Made by a program: the position numbers and the translations under genes | Notes under the pieces: model-generated | Seen by the model: the letters and a program-made list of their open reading frames with translations, nothing else | The model's database searches: none | Told to the model about the DNA's origin: nothing | Shown here: piece after piece, positions 25,053 to 34,000 of the stretch | Numbering within the stretch: the first letter of the stretch is position 1 | Layout of the letters: every line of letters starts with the position of its first letter | Source of the DNA: Corynebacterium endometrii | Lineage (GTDB): Bacteria; Actinomycetota; Actinomycetes; Mycobacteriales; Mycobacteriaceae | Direction of reading: 5' to 3' | DNA length: 64,000 nt | NCBI RefSeq assembly: GCF_004795735.1 | Contig: NZ_CP039247.1 | Span: 124,001-188,000, forward strand

Positions 25053-25943
25053 ATGTTGAGGAAACTACCGCTGCCGCTTGCCGTGGCGTTTAGCCTGGCG
25101 CTGGGGTTGGCCGCGCCCGCGCAGGCCGCCACCACGCTCAATCCATCCGGCGTTCCGGAAAGGACGTCCATCACGCTGCGCTACGGCAATGGCGCCACCG
25201 TGGCCACGCCCAATAGCCACCAGTCCCGCCCGGCGCTGTCCCTGTCCAAGCTCTACCTGGGCTACTGGGTCTCCCGCAACGGCGCGCCGGAGGACAAGGC
25301 GCGGGTGGAAAACATGATCCGCTACAGCGAGGACGGCACCGCCTCCTACCTGGACAGGAAATACCCGCAGGCTATCCCGTCCGTCATCGGCCAGTTTGGC
25401 CTGACGGAGACCCGCCACAATGGCTACTGGGGCAATACCACCACATCCACGCAGGATATGGCGCGTTTCCTGTCCACCGTGCGTGGGGATCCCGCCGCCG
25501 CGCCGCTGTTCCGCGGGATGGAGACCGCAGCGCCCATCGCGGCCGACGGCTACCGCCAGGACTACGGCACCGCCCGCATCCCCGGCGTGACCGGCACCAA
25601 GTTTGGCTGGTCGGATGACCGCGCCTCCCTGCACGCCACCGCGTCCACGGGCAATGGCTTTGTCATCGCCGCGCAGACCTCGGGGCCGGCCGCGCAGCTT
25701 ACCGCCGACGTCCTCGGCGCCGTTCGCGTCACCCCCAGCGCCCCGGGCGCTCCGGCCGCCCCCGCGCCGGCCGGTTCCTCCCGGGGGCTGGTGGCCGCGG
25801 CGAATAACCTGCCGCGTGAAACCCCGCAGCACCTGCGCCGGGCCGCGCGCGATGCGGCCTACGGCGTTGCCCGCACCGAGGCTCAGGTCACCGGCCAGGT
25901 GTGCGACGCCCTGGCGCGGGCGGGCTCATCCCAGGTGTGTTAA
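25053..25943 (+). CDS. Secreted class-A beta-lactamase-like serine hydrolase
   Basis: A 296-residue exported protein (signal peptide ending AQA|AT near 25). Three penicillin-binding motifs can be aligned: S63xxK66 in SLSK, SED (after IRY) in place of SDN, and KFG (TGTKFGW) in place of KTG. The fold is therefore a beta-lactamase/D,D-peptidase relative, but the changed second and third motifs make true beta-lactam hydrolysis doubtful; a cell-wall or regulatory role is possible. The C-terminus has an Ala/Pro linker and two Cys residues. TAGTAT lies 6 nt before ATG. Its 3' end overlaps the convergent gene by 56 nt. Confidence 0.7.
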   Translation: MLRKLPLPLAVAFSLALGLAAPAQAATTLNPSGVPERTSITLRYGNGATVATPNSHQSRPALSLSKLYLGYWVSRNGAPEDKARVENMIRYSEDGTASYLDRKYPQAIPSVIGQFGLTETRHNGYWGNTTTSTQDMARFLSTVRGDPAAAPLFRGMETAAPIAADGYRQDYGTARIPGVTGTKFGWSDDRASLHATASTGNGFVIAAQTSGPAAQLTADVLGAVRVTPSAPGAPAAPAPAGSSRGLVAAANNLPRETPQHLRRAARDAAYGVARTEAQVTGQVCDALARAGSSQVC

Positions 25944-26781
25944 AGCCCGGCCCGGCCGGGTAGGGGATGCGCACCCAACCCGGGCCCGGCGGCCGCGTGC
26001 GCGCATGGCGGTTGCCGCGGCGCACCAGCACTATGATGGTTGAGTACATCGCCACGGCCACCACGGTGTTCTTGGCGAGGTACGCCGCGTCATCCATGAG
26101 GTAGTTCCACGCAAAGTGCAGCGCCACGGCCGCAAACGTCCAGCCCACGGCCGGCCCGATGTTGCGCTTGTGCAGCGCCCAACCCACGCCCCAGCCGGCG
26201 ATAGCGGCAAACACCACGTGCAGGCCGGGCCCCACTATCACGCGTAGACCCCAGGTGAAGGTGGCGCCAACCGCGTCCGATTCGGGATCCATCACCGCGC
26301 CCGTCACGCCGTAGAGGACGTTTTCGAAAATCTCGAAACCGGCGCCCACCACCGCGCCCACAATCAGCCCGTGCCACGGCCGGTCGAATTGCGAAAAGGC
26401 CAGCAGGATAAGCGCCACGATAAGCGCCTTGGCCACTTCCTCCGGGTAGCCGCCGGCCCAGCTGGCGGCGGCATTATCCCAGCCCAGCGCCGTGGCGGCC
26501 TCAATGAGGGCCACGGCGGGTAGCACGGTAAGCCACATCGCCCCGCCGGAGCCTGCCAGCAGGGCGCAGGCGACCCACAGGGCATTGGAACGGCGGCCGC
26601 GTCCGGGCCACATCGGCGAGCGGGAGATAAACCACAACAAAAGGGCCAGATACAGCCCGCCCGCCACCATCCCAATGCCGAACCCCACCGGGGAAGATAT
26701 CGCGGATGTGAACAGGAAAAACAGCACGCCGCCCAGGCCGGACAAGGTCAGCAAGCCAACCAGGATCTTCGCGGCCGTCAT
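25888..26781 (-). CDS. PrsW-family intramembrane metalloprotease
   Basis: A 297-residue protein with about eight helices. The family residues are present: E114-E115 in YPEEVAKAL, E150 and E153-N154 in GFEIFENVLY, H188 in GLHVVFAA and H222 in LHFAWNYL. PrsW proteases cleave membrane-bound anti-sigma factors; here the target is unknown and no sigma/anti-sigma pair is adjacent. ATG 26781 overlaps the upstream stop (ATGA). The C-terminal roughly 40 residues are Pro/Arg/Gly-rich, and part of this tail is coded in the 56-nt overlap with the serine hydrolase. Confidence 0.87.
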   Translation of the reverse strand: MTAAKILVGLLTLSGLGGVLFFLFTSAISSPVGFGIGMVAGGLYLALLLWFISRSPMWPGRGRRSNALWVACALLAGSGGAMWLTVLPAVALIEAATALGWDNAAASWAGGYPEEVAKALIVALILLAFSQFDRPWHGLIVGAVVGAGFEIFENVLYGVTGAVMDPESDAVGATFTWGLRVIVGPGLHVVFAAIAGWGVGWALHKRNIGPAVGWTFAAVALHFAWNYLMDDAAYLAKNTVVAVAMYSTIIVLVRRGNRHARTRPPGPGWVRIPYPAGPGFNTPGMSPPAPGRRTPGR

Positions 26782-27287
26782 AGCGCCTCCAGGTTGGTCG
26801 CGCCGCCGGTCGGCAGTGGTGCCCGCGTTGCCGTGGCCCACAGGGCCTTGGCCAGGTCCCCGGCGCCGCGCCCGCTGATAACCGCGTAGTCATCTCCCAC
26901 GTTGATGGCGATGAGCGCGTGTTCGGCGGCGATGAACACGGAGCCGGCCTCGGAAGCCAGCGTCTGGCCCTCGGGCTGTGCGCCGCCGCCAAAATACATG
27001 CGGGCGGTGCGCTTAAGGGCGGTGGTCGGGTCAAAAGGAAGGGAGGGCTGGGCCGCAAGATAGCGAGTCGCCACGACCGTGTCGCCGCAGTCCCACGACG
27101 CGTCAAATTCCATGGGCTCCTCCACCGCGCACCGGGTGCCCGCCACCTCCTTGCCGGCGAAACTGACCGGCCCATACTCGGCGGGCTTACCCGGAATCAC
27201 TAAACCCAGCGCCGCGGGCAACCCCAACGCCGCAACGCCCAGGGCACACACGGCCGCCACGGCGTTCCCCGACTTGTTCAACGTCAT
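26778..27287 (-). CDS. Membrane-anchored hypothetical protein
   Basis: A 169-residue protein with one N-terminal hydrophobic helix (about 7-30) and a soluble domain containing two Cys residues that could form a disulfide outside the cell. No family was recognised. It is translationally coupled to the PrsW gene by an ATGA overlap, so it may be a partner or substrate of that protease. ATG 27287 was chosen over GTG 27296; a TAAAAG box 8 nt upstream fits a leaderless transcript. Confidence 0.7.
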   Translation of the reverse strand: MTLNKSGNAVAAVCALGVAALGLPAALGLVIPGKPAEYGPVSFAGKEVAGTRCAVEEPMEFDASWDCGDTVVATRYLAAQPSLPFDPTTALKRTARMYFGGGAQPEGQTLASEAGSVFIAAEHALIAINVGDDYAVISGRGAGDLAKALWATATRAPLPTGGATNLEAL

Positions 27288-27341
27288 GCCGTCCACTTTT
27301 ATCAGAATTTACGGGGTTAAGTTGGGCTAGAGTGGGTGGGC

Positions 27342-29270
27342 ATGAAGGACTTGTACCAATTTATTAACGGCCCATGGCTCACTTCCCACGTTATTCCCGA
27401 TGACCGCGGCGTGGACGGCGCCTTCCACAAATTGCGCGATGACGCGGAGCTAGAGGTCAAGGAGATCGTCGAGCAGGATTCCGGCCGCGCCGGTATCCTC
27501 TACTGCCAGTTCATGGACGTAGAAACCATCAACGCCCGCGGCATGGCCCCGCTCGACGCGGACTTGGACCGCCTAAGCGTCAAGGACTCCACGGAGTTTG
27601 CGTTCGTGCTCGGCGAGCTAGACCGTGAGGGCGTGGGCGCGCCGGCCTCGTTCTACTCCAGCAAGGACTCCGGCACGGAAGATGAGGTGGCCTACGTGGT
27701 CCAGTCCGGCCTAGGCCTGCCGGATGAGGCCTATTACCGCGAGGAAGCCCATGCGCAGATCCTGGCCGCCTATAAGAAGCACGTCGAGGAGATGCTGGGA
27801 TTTTTGGACCCGGCCCGCCTGTTCGGGCTGCCGGCCGCGGCCGCGGCCGAGCGCATCGTGGCCCTAGAGACCGAGATCGCCGCCGGGCACTGGGACGTGG
27901 TGGAATCCCGCGACGCCATCAAGACCCACAACTACCGCAACCTATCCGAGCTCCCCGCCAAGGTCCGCGTCATGCTTGAAGGCGCCCGCGTGCCCGAGCA
28001 CCGCCTGGTGGCGATGATGCCAAGCTACTTCGAACACTTAGATAGGCTCCTTACCGACGAGCGCCTCGCGGACTGGCAGCTCTGGGCCACCTGGCACATC
28101 CTGTACTCCCGCGCCGGCCTGCTCCCGGAGGAGGTGGGCGCCAAGAACTTCGAGTTCTTTGGCACCAAGCTCACCGGCGCCACCCAGCAGCGCGATCGCT
28201 GGAAGCGCGGCGTGGGCCTGGCGGATTCCTTCGTCTCCCAAGAAATTGGCCGGGTGTTTGTGGACAGGCACTTCCCGGCCTCTTCCAAGGCAGAGATGGA
28301 AGAGCTGGTGCGTTACCTGACGGACGCCTATGAGGACCGCATCTCCACGCTGCCGTGGATGACGGAGGGCACCCGCCGCCGCGCGCTGGAGAAACTCTCC
28401 CAGTTCAACGCCAAGATTGGCTACCCGGACAAATGGCGCGATTACACCGGCCTGGAATTCTCCGGCGAGGATCTGCTGGCCGACGTGCGCGCCGGGCATG
28501 CCTGGGCCCACGACTTTGAGCTGGCCAAGCTGGGCAAGCCAACCAACCGCGACGAGTGGTTCTGCCCGCCGCAGATGGTCAACGCGTTTTATAACCCAAC
28601 CGTCAATGACATCACCTTCCCGGCGGCCATCCTGCGCGCGCCGTTTTATAGCCCGGACGCCGACGCGGCGGAGAACTTCGGCGCTATTGGCGCGGTAATC
28701 GGCCACGAGATCGGCCACGGTTTTGATGACCAGGGCTCCCAGTATGACGGCCGGGGCAACCTGGACTCATGGTGGACGGATGAAGACCGCGCAGCCTTTG
28801 AGCGCCTCACCGCCAAGCTGGTGGAGCAGTATGACGGTGAAGTCCCGTCCGTGTTGACCGAGGCCGGCATCGAATCCAGCGGCGTCAACGGCAAGTTCAC
28901 CCTGGGTGAGAACATCGGTGACCTGGGCGGCCTGGGCATCGCCGTGGTGGCCTACAAGAAGTACTGCCAGGACAAGGGCATTGACCCGCTGGGCCAGCTG
29001 GCGCCCTTCGAGGTAGAAGACGCTGACCCCGCCCTGGGCGAGAAGGAGTGGAACGGCCTGCAGCGCCTGTTCTTCGCGTGGGCTCGCGTGTGGCGCACCG
29101 CCATCCGCCCGGAGCTGGCCACCCAGTACCTGGCCATGGATCCTCACTCCCCGGCGGAGTTCCGGTGCAACTTCATCGCGCGCAACATCGCCGAGTTCTA
29201 TGAGGCCTTCGACGTGGACCAGGATTCCGCCATGTTCCTGCCGGAGGACCAGCGGGTGACCATCTGGTAG
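27342..29270 (+). CDS. pepO: M13-family metalloendopeptidase (PepO/neprilysin-like)
   Basis: A 642-residue zinc peptidase. The zinc site HEIGH lies near residue 455 (VIGHEIGHGFDDQGSQYD), the third ligand is in GENIGDLGGL (near 525), and the substrate motif NAFYNP is upstream of it. No signal peptide is visible, so it is probably cytoplasmic, as in other actinobacteria. It degrades oligopeptides. TAGAGT (27328-27333) lies 8 nt before ATG 27342, favouring that leaderless start over GTG 27336. Confidence 0.92.
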   Translation: MKDLYQFINGPWLTSHVIPDDRGVDGAFHKLRDDAELEVKEIVEQDSGRAGILYCQFMDVETINARGMAPLDADLDRLSVKDSTEFAFVLGELDREGVGAPASFYSSKDSGTEDEVAYVVQSGLGLPDEAYYREEAHAQILAAYKKHVEEMLGFLDPARLFGLPAAAAAERIVALETEIAAGHWDVVESRDAIKTHNYRNLSELPAKVRVMLEGARVPEHRLVAMMPSYFEHLDRLLTDERLADWQLWATWHILYSRAGLLPEEVGAKNFEFFGTKLTGATQQRDRWKRGVGLADSFVSQEIGRVFVDRHFPASSKAEMEELVRYLTDAYEDRISTLPWMTEGTRRRALEKLSQFNAKIGYPDKWRDYTGLEFSGEDLLADVRAGHAWAHDFELAKLGKPTNRDEWFCPPQMVNAFYNPTVNDITFPAAILRAPFYSPDADAAENFGAIGAVIGHEIGHGFDDQGSQYDGRGNLDSWWTDEDRAAFERLTAKLVEQYDGEVPSVLTEAGIESSGVNGKFTLGENIGDLGGLGIAVVAYKKYCQDKGIDPLGQLAPFEVEDADPALGEKEWNGLQRLFFAWARVWRTAIRPELATQYLAMDPHSPAEFRCNFIARNIAEFYEAFDVDQDSAMFLPEDQRVTIW

Positions 29271-29304
29271 TTAGCCCGCGGTCCGGCCGGTAGGCTCGGA
29301 GGGT

Positions 29305-30249
29305 ATGAGCGACGACAAAAATTCCCAGCAACGTCCGTTGGAACCCGGCCAGGACTGGCGCATCGGCGGCCAGCAGCGCCAGCTGAGCGAGGAGGAGCAG
29401 CTAGAGCAGCTGTGCTCCTACATGGACGCGCATTATGACCTGCCGGATTTCACCCCACCGTGGAGGGGCGGGGCGGGGGATCCTCTGCCCGCGGACCGTT
29501 ACTCCGCGCTGCTGCCCGACCGGATCACGCACGCCTCCGTCATGGTCTTGGGCTCCGGCGGCGAGCACGAGATGCCGGGCGTGGCCTTTGCCGATGAGTT
29601 GGCCGGCCTCCAGATCCGCGACCTGCCCGAGCTGGGCGCGCAGGTCTATGCACCCGGTCCAGCGGCCGGCGCGGCGCAGGGGACCTGGGTTATTTCCTTG
29701 CACTCCGGCGGCTGGTGGCGCGGCTCCGGCCAGGCCCTGGAGATGCAGTGGCGTCCCGAGGTCGCGGCCGCGGCCGCCCTGTCCGGCGCCACCGTCATGG
29801 ACCTGGACTACCCGCTGGCGCCCGAGCACTCCGTGGCGGACATGCTAGCCGCCATCCGGCGCGCGGCGGACTACGCCCGCGGCGAGGGCGCGGCCCGGCT
29901 GGTGCTGTGGGGTTATTCCTCCGGCGGTGCGCTGGCCGCTGCGGCCGCCGATCCGGAGCTGGGAATCAATCCGGACGCGTTGCTGCTGACCTTCCCGGAC
30001 CTGGATTCGGTCGACGGCCTGCCGGACGAGGTCCGGGCGGGCGTAGCCGTTGCCGCCCCCGAGTCCTGGCCGCGCACGCTGCTGCAGGTAGCGCTCCAGG
30101 ATGAGATCGCCGCCCGCCCGGAGATCCCGGCGGCCGCAACCCACGTCCGCGTCGAGGAGTACGTGGCCCGCCACCGCGTCTCCACGCCCACCGTGGCGCG
30201 CGAGCGGGTCAAGGCCGCGGCGCGTTTCCTGGCCTCCGCCCCCGAGTAG
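29305..30249 (+). CDS. Alpha/beta hydrolase (HSL/esterase type)
   Basis: A 314-residue soluble hydrolase. The oxyanion loop is HSGGWWRG (a HGGG variant, about 132-139), the nucleophile sits in GYSSGG (about 204-209), and DLDYPLAPEHSV follows the HSL-family pattern. The substrate is unknown. The N-terminal 50 residues are hydrophilic and Gln/Glu-rich. TAGGCT (29291-29296) lies 8 nt before ATG. A 16-bp hairpin separates it from the convergent emb gene. Confidence 0.82.
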   Translation: MSDDKNSQQRPLEPGQDWRIGGQQRQLSEEEQLEQLCSYMDAHYDLPDFTPPWRGGAGDPLPADRYSALLPDRITHASVMVLGSGGEHEMPGVAFADELAGLQIRDLPELGAQVYAPGPAAGAAQGTWVISLHSGGWWRGSGQALEMQWRPEVAAAAALSGATVMDLDYPLAPEHSVADMLAAIRRAADYARGEGAARLVLWGYSSGGALAAAAADPELGINPDALLLTFPDLDSVDGLPDEVRAGVAVAAPESWPRTLLQVALQDEIAARPEIPAAATHVRVEEYVARHRVSTPTVARERVKAAARFLASAPE

Positions 30250-30270
30250 GCGGTAGGCGTTAACGAAATA

Positions 30271-30318
30271 CGTGGCGTGCAAGGCTTGATTCATAGCCTT
30301 GCACGCCACGTGTTGTTT
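30271..30318. terminator. Strong bidirectional hairpin between hydrolase and emb
   Basis: A 16-bp perfect stem (30271-30286 with 30295-30310) with an 8-nt loop TGATTCAT, followed on the plus side by TGTTGTTT. It lies between two convergent genes and can serve both. Confidence 0.8.
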
Positions 30319-30343
30319 AGGAGGGCCCGCCCCCCGGCCGCGA

Positions 30344-33300
30344 TTACTCGGAGCCCTCCGGGCGGATCTTCATCTCCGAGTCCTTCCACAGGCCGGAGCG
30401 CGTGATGACCTCATGCTGAATATCCGCCTCCACCGGGGCCTCGCCCAGGGAGTTGGTGCGCAGCTCGTACTTTTCGATCGAACCGTAGTCACGGGCCCAA
30501 TCGTTGGCCAGGTAGGACGGGATCTCATAGGAGTAGTTCACCGCTTCCGCCGTGGCCATGGCCCCGCCGCCGCTGAAGGACTGGAAGTCCGTCAGGGTGG
30601 ACTTGCCGGGGGCGTCAGGGGAGACGCGATACTCCGGAATTTCCGTCACGCCGGCGTAGTGGTCAAACGTGCGCTGGCACGGGAACTGCAGCGCCACGGA
30701 CCAGTCCAGCAGCGCCGGGGTCTCCAACGTGAAACGCTCACCCAGCGGCTGGAGCTCCGGCACGCGCGGCGGGGTGAAGGCAACCCAGTCGTCCTCGTCG
30801 AGGGAGTCGTCGGTCGCGGAGACGCGCACAACGTCGGCCTCCGCCGGGATGTCCTCCAACGCGATGCGCAGGTTGCGCCACTGCGGGGTGGCACCCACAT
30901 CACTCATCTCAAGCTCACCGACATTGGTGACGGATTGACCGTCACGCGTGCCGTACTCAAGCACGAGGTCCAAGCCCTCTTGCTCCACGCCGTTAACGTC
31001 ATGGTGGTAGATGCGGCCGGCCACGGACATGGTCAGCAATGGGGTGGTCTCCGTAGCCTCGGGCAGCTCGAACCACTGGGTGGTGACCTGGGCGGTGCCC
31101 TGCTGGGCCTCGTTGTAGGAACCTAGGACCGGGACCTTGGTGTAGTCCAGGTTGAACGGTAGCTGGATGGTGGAACCGTTGGCGCCCTTGGTCTCGCGGG
31201 TGCCGCCCTCGGACGCGGACTCGCGATCCTGCTGCTCCTGCTGCTCCTCGGTCAGGGTGGTTCCGTCATTTGCCGCGCCCTGGGACGGATCGGCAGGCGC
31301 GGTATCGGAAGAATCCTCCGTCTGCGTGGCAATGGCGCCCACGGAGGCGGAGTTCATGTTCTCCGGCTCGATGGACTCGGGAATCCAGTTGGGGTCAAAC
31401 CCGGAGAAGCGCTCCTCCTCGTTGACCAGTGAATCCGCCAGGCTGCCTTCAATCGGGGTGAGGAACGCGGCATTGGTGTTTTTCTCAATCAGCGCGTGGG
31501 ACGCAAGGCCGCAGCGGTCCCCGCCCAGCGAGGCCAGGTTGCCGCGTCCGATGGAAAACGCCTCCCCCTGCGAGACGTACGCCTTGGCGAAGGACGCCAT
31601 GGACACCGAGACCATGACGATGCAGGCCAGCGCGATGGGGGCGGACACGATACCCGCCCAGCGGGAGACCTTCCGGGCTTCATCGGCGCGGAAGTCAGCC
31701 TCGTGGCCGGCCTCGCGGGCCCGGTCCAGGCGGACGGAGTGCAGCATGGATTGCACCACGCCGACTCCCATGATGACCAGGCCGATCACCAGCACCACGG
31801 TGCTAAATTCAATACCCTTAAACTGCGGGGCGCGGTCCCACCAAGGGATGCCGAAGGAGGAGACGTACCACCAGGCGTTCCAGCCGGCCAAAGAGATGGC
31901 CATGAGCAGGACCACGGAACCCACCGCGAACGTGCGGGCGCGCGGGCTCTTCAAGGCAATCTGGGACAGCACCACCGCGCCCAGCGCCGCCACCACGCCA
32001 GCCACGCCGGCGTAGATACCAAAGTGGTGGGTCCACTTGGTCGGGGTGAACAGCAGGAAGAACATGGACAGCGCGATGATCAGCAGCAGGCGGCGGGTGG
32101 GGCCGGCCGGCACGCTAGGAATCCGGCGGTCCTTAACGTACGCGAACAGGATGAGCACCAGGCAGAACAGCATGGTAAACATCGCAAAGCGGCGGGTCAT
32201 GGAACCGTCCACGGACTGCTCGAAGAGCGTGGTGTAGCGGACGTACTCTGAGTGCCACGGTAGGGCCGGGCCCACCTCGGTGCGTACGCGGGTGGACTCA
32301 AGCACCGTGGCCAGGGTCTGGTCACCGAATACCGCAACCAAAATCGCGGTGCCACAAGCCAGGAATGGGGCCACCATGGTCAGCCAGCCCAAGGCGCCGC
32401 CACCCATGGATGCAACGCGCTCAGACATGAACTTAAACAGCCTCGGCAGGCAGACCAGGAACACTCCCACGGCGAATAGGCCCGTTGGGCCGAGCCCCAG
32501 CGTCAAGGTGGCGATGATGGTGCCCACCGCCGCCGGCAGCAGGCGGCGCGTGGCGATGGAACGCTCGAATGACGCCCACGTCAGCATGACACCGAGCGCC
32601 ACGATTGGCTCCGGGCGGGTGCCGTTGTTGTACGGCAGCCAGAACGCCAGGAACATAAAGGCCGCGGTCCAGTGGGCCACGCGGCGGCCATCGATGTTGG
32701 CGCCAAAGCGCGGCAGGATCTCGCGGGAGAGCACGAACCACACCAAGAGGCCGGCGATCAACGCGGGCAGGCGCATGAAGATTGACGCGGTGTTGATCTG
32801 CGCCAGCAGCGCAATCAGGTCATAGTACGGGGAGCCGAACGGGGACTCCGGAACGCCGTACCAGCGGTAGTAGTTGGCCATGTAATCCGCGTTCTCGGAG
32901 ACGCGGCCCATGGTGAAGATGAAGCCATCATCGGAGGTATTGGAACCGAAGATATGCCAGAAGACCAAGATGGCCGCCACCACGCCATCCAGCGGGCGAA
33001 CCTGCTTCCAGGACGGTGGCATGAAGCCGCGCTTCTGCCCGTCAAGCGCGTCTATGCGCCACAGGCAGAACAAGGAGACTAACACCATTGCCAGGCCGAT
33101 CCACATGGCCGCGAGCTTCAACGGGGTAGGGGACGAGGTAAAACGGGAGTTGATCTCCACGTCCACGTCCAGACCCGCTGAGGAGAGCGCAGCAAGCGCC
33201 TCAGGGGTGTTTTCAATCTCCGTGTAAACGCCGGTGACCTGCGGACGCAGGTCCTCCTCGATGGTCTCCTCAAAGCGCCCGGCGCTCACCGTGGTGCCGT

Positions 33301-33766
33301 CACCGGTCATGGTGAGGCTTAGCGCGGCATCCGCCGGAAGCTCACTTGCCTCTTCTGCGCTTAAGGAGAGGACCACCTCATCCAGGCTGGTGACGGTCAG
33401 GCCAAAATCACCGGTGCGCACAAACATGCCGCGGTTGGTGGCCTCCTCGGATTCCGGCGGAACGGTACCGTAGAGCAGGGTTTGGCCTTCATTAAGGTAG
33501 TCGGCGGCCTCCAGTGGGATGGTGGCCTGAATGGACTCCGGCGCCACGGAAATCAGCGGGGCGTTGACGGAGTTTAGGGATTCATTCTGGGGCCAGCTCA
33601 ACGAGGCCTGGGTCTGATTGACCGGTAGCAACGGGGTCGCCACGAACATCAAGAAACCCACGAGCCCGGCGACCACTGCGAGGATGCGCAGCCAAGCTGG
33701 GGACTTTTGGGTTACCCGAAAGGTGGCGGGAGGGTTCTGGGTTTGGGTTGCAACGCTACTTGACAC
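30344..33766 (-). CDS. emb: Arabinosyltransferase Emb (GT-C family)
   Basis: A 1140-residue membrane glycosyltransferase of the EmbA/B/C family. It has an N-terminal helix, a jelly-roll-like extracellular segment (about 60-210), about a dozen helices (to about 700) and a large C-terminal carbohydrate-binding region. The loop SNTSDDGFIFTMGR carries the acidic pair of the GT-C active site. It adds arabinofuranose from decaprenylphosphoryl-arabinose to arabinogalactan and is the ethambutol target; corynebacteria have a single Emb. The C-terminal half holds a Gln/Glu/Ser-rich insert. GTG 33766 is 6 nt after TAAACT on the minus strand (leaderless). Confidence 0.93.
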   Translation of the reverse strand: MSSSVATQTQNPPATFRVTQKSPAWLRILAVVAGLVGFLMFVATPLLPVNQTQASLSWPQNESLNSVNAPLISVAPESIQATIPLEAADYLNEGQTLLYGTVPPESEEATNRGMFVRTGDFGLTVTSLDEVVLSLSAEEASELPADAALSLTMTGDGTTVSAGRFEETIEEDLRPQVTGVYTEIENTPEALAALSSAGLDVDVEINSRFTSSPTPLKLAAMWIGLAMVLVSLFCLWRIDALDGQKRGFMPPSWKQVRPLDGVVAAILVFWHIFGSNTSDDGFIFTMGRVSENADYMANYYRWYGVPESPFGSPYYDLIALLAQINTASIFMRLPALIAGLLVWFVLSREILPRFGANIDGRRVAHWTAAFMFLAFWLPYNNGTRPEPIVALGVMLTWASFERSIATRRLLPAAVGTIIATLTLGLGPTGLFAVGVFLVCLPRLFKFMSERVASMGGGALGWLTMVAPFLACGTAILVAVFGDQTLATVLESTRVRTEVGPALPWHSEYVRYTTLFEQSVDGSMTRRFAMFTMLFCLVLILFAYVKDRRIPSVPAGPTRRLLLIIALSMFFLLFTPTKWTHHFGIYAGVAGVVAALGAVVLSQIALKSPRARTFAVGSVVLLMAISLAGWNAWWYVSSFGIPWWDRAPQFKGIEFSTVVLVIGLVIMGVGVVQSMLHSVRLDRAREAGHEADFRADEARKVSRWAGIVSAPIALACIVMVSVSMASFAKAYVSQGEAFSIGRGNLASLGGDRCGLASHALIEKNTNAAFLTPIEGSLADSLVNEEERFSGFDPNWIPESIEPENMNSASVGAIATQTEDSSDTAPADPSQGAANDGTTLTEEQQEQQDRESASEGGTRETKGANGSTIQLPFNLDYTKVPVLGSYNEAQQGTAQVTTQWFELPEATETTPLLTMSVAGRIYHHDVNGVEQEGLDLVLEYGTRDGQSVTNVGELEMSDVGATPQWRNLRIALEDIPAEADVVRVSATDDSLDEDDWVAFTPPRVPELQPLGERFTLETPALLDWSVALQFPCQRTFDHYAGVTEIPEYRVSPDAPGKSTLTDFQSFSGGGAMATAEAVNYSYEIPSYLANDWARDYGSIEKYELRTNSLGEAPVEADIQHEVITRSGLWKDSEMKIRPEGSE

Positions 33767-33888
33767 GCAGATAGTTTACGTCACGAACCAGGGATTACCC
33801 TACCCAGCCGGGCCTGCTGGCGCGGGTGCGCGGCATGATAGCCGGTGGGGGAGTGGGGGTCAATCATGACGCGTGGGGGAGGCGGAAT

Positions 33889-33948
33889 CTGTGGATAACG
33901 TAGCCTAGGTTCCTTCCTGGCGGGGCGCGGGTGTGGGGTTATCCACAG
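33889..33948. promoter_or_regulatory. Inverted pair of DnaA-box-like sequences
   Basis: CTGTGGATAAC (33889-33899) and its exact reverse complement GTTATCCACAG (33938-33948) contain a consensus DnaA box TTATCCACA in each orientation. They sit in the gap between the emb promoter and the HNH gene start at 34001. They could be DnaA-binding or titration sites, or the arms of a transcript hairpin. Confidence 0.55.
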
Positions 33949-34000
33949 GGGCGCTGCGGACCGTTGTGGCCTGCGGGGTGGCGGGCTTAGCCTCGGCGGC

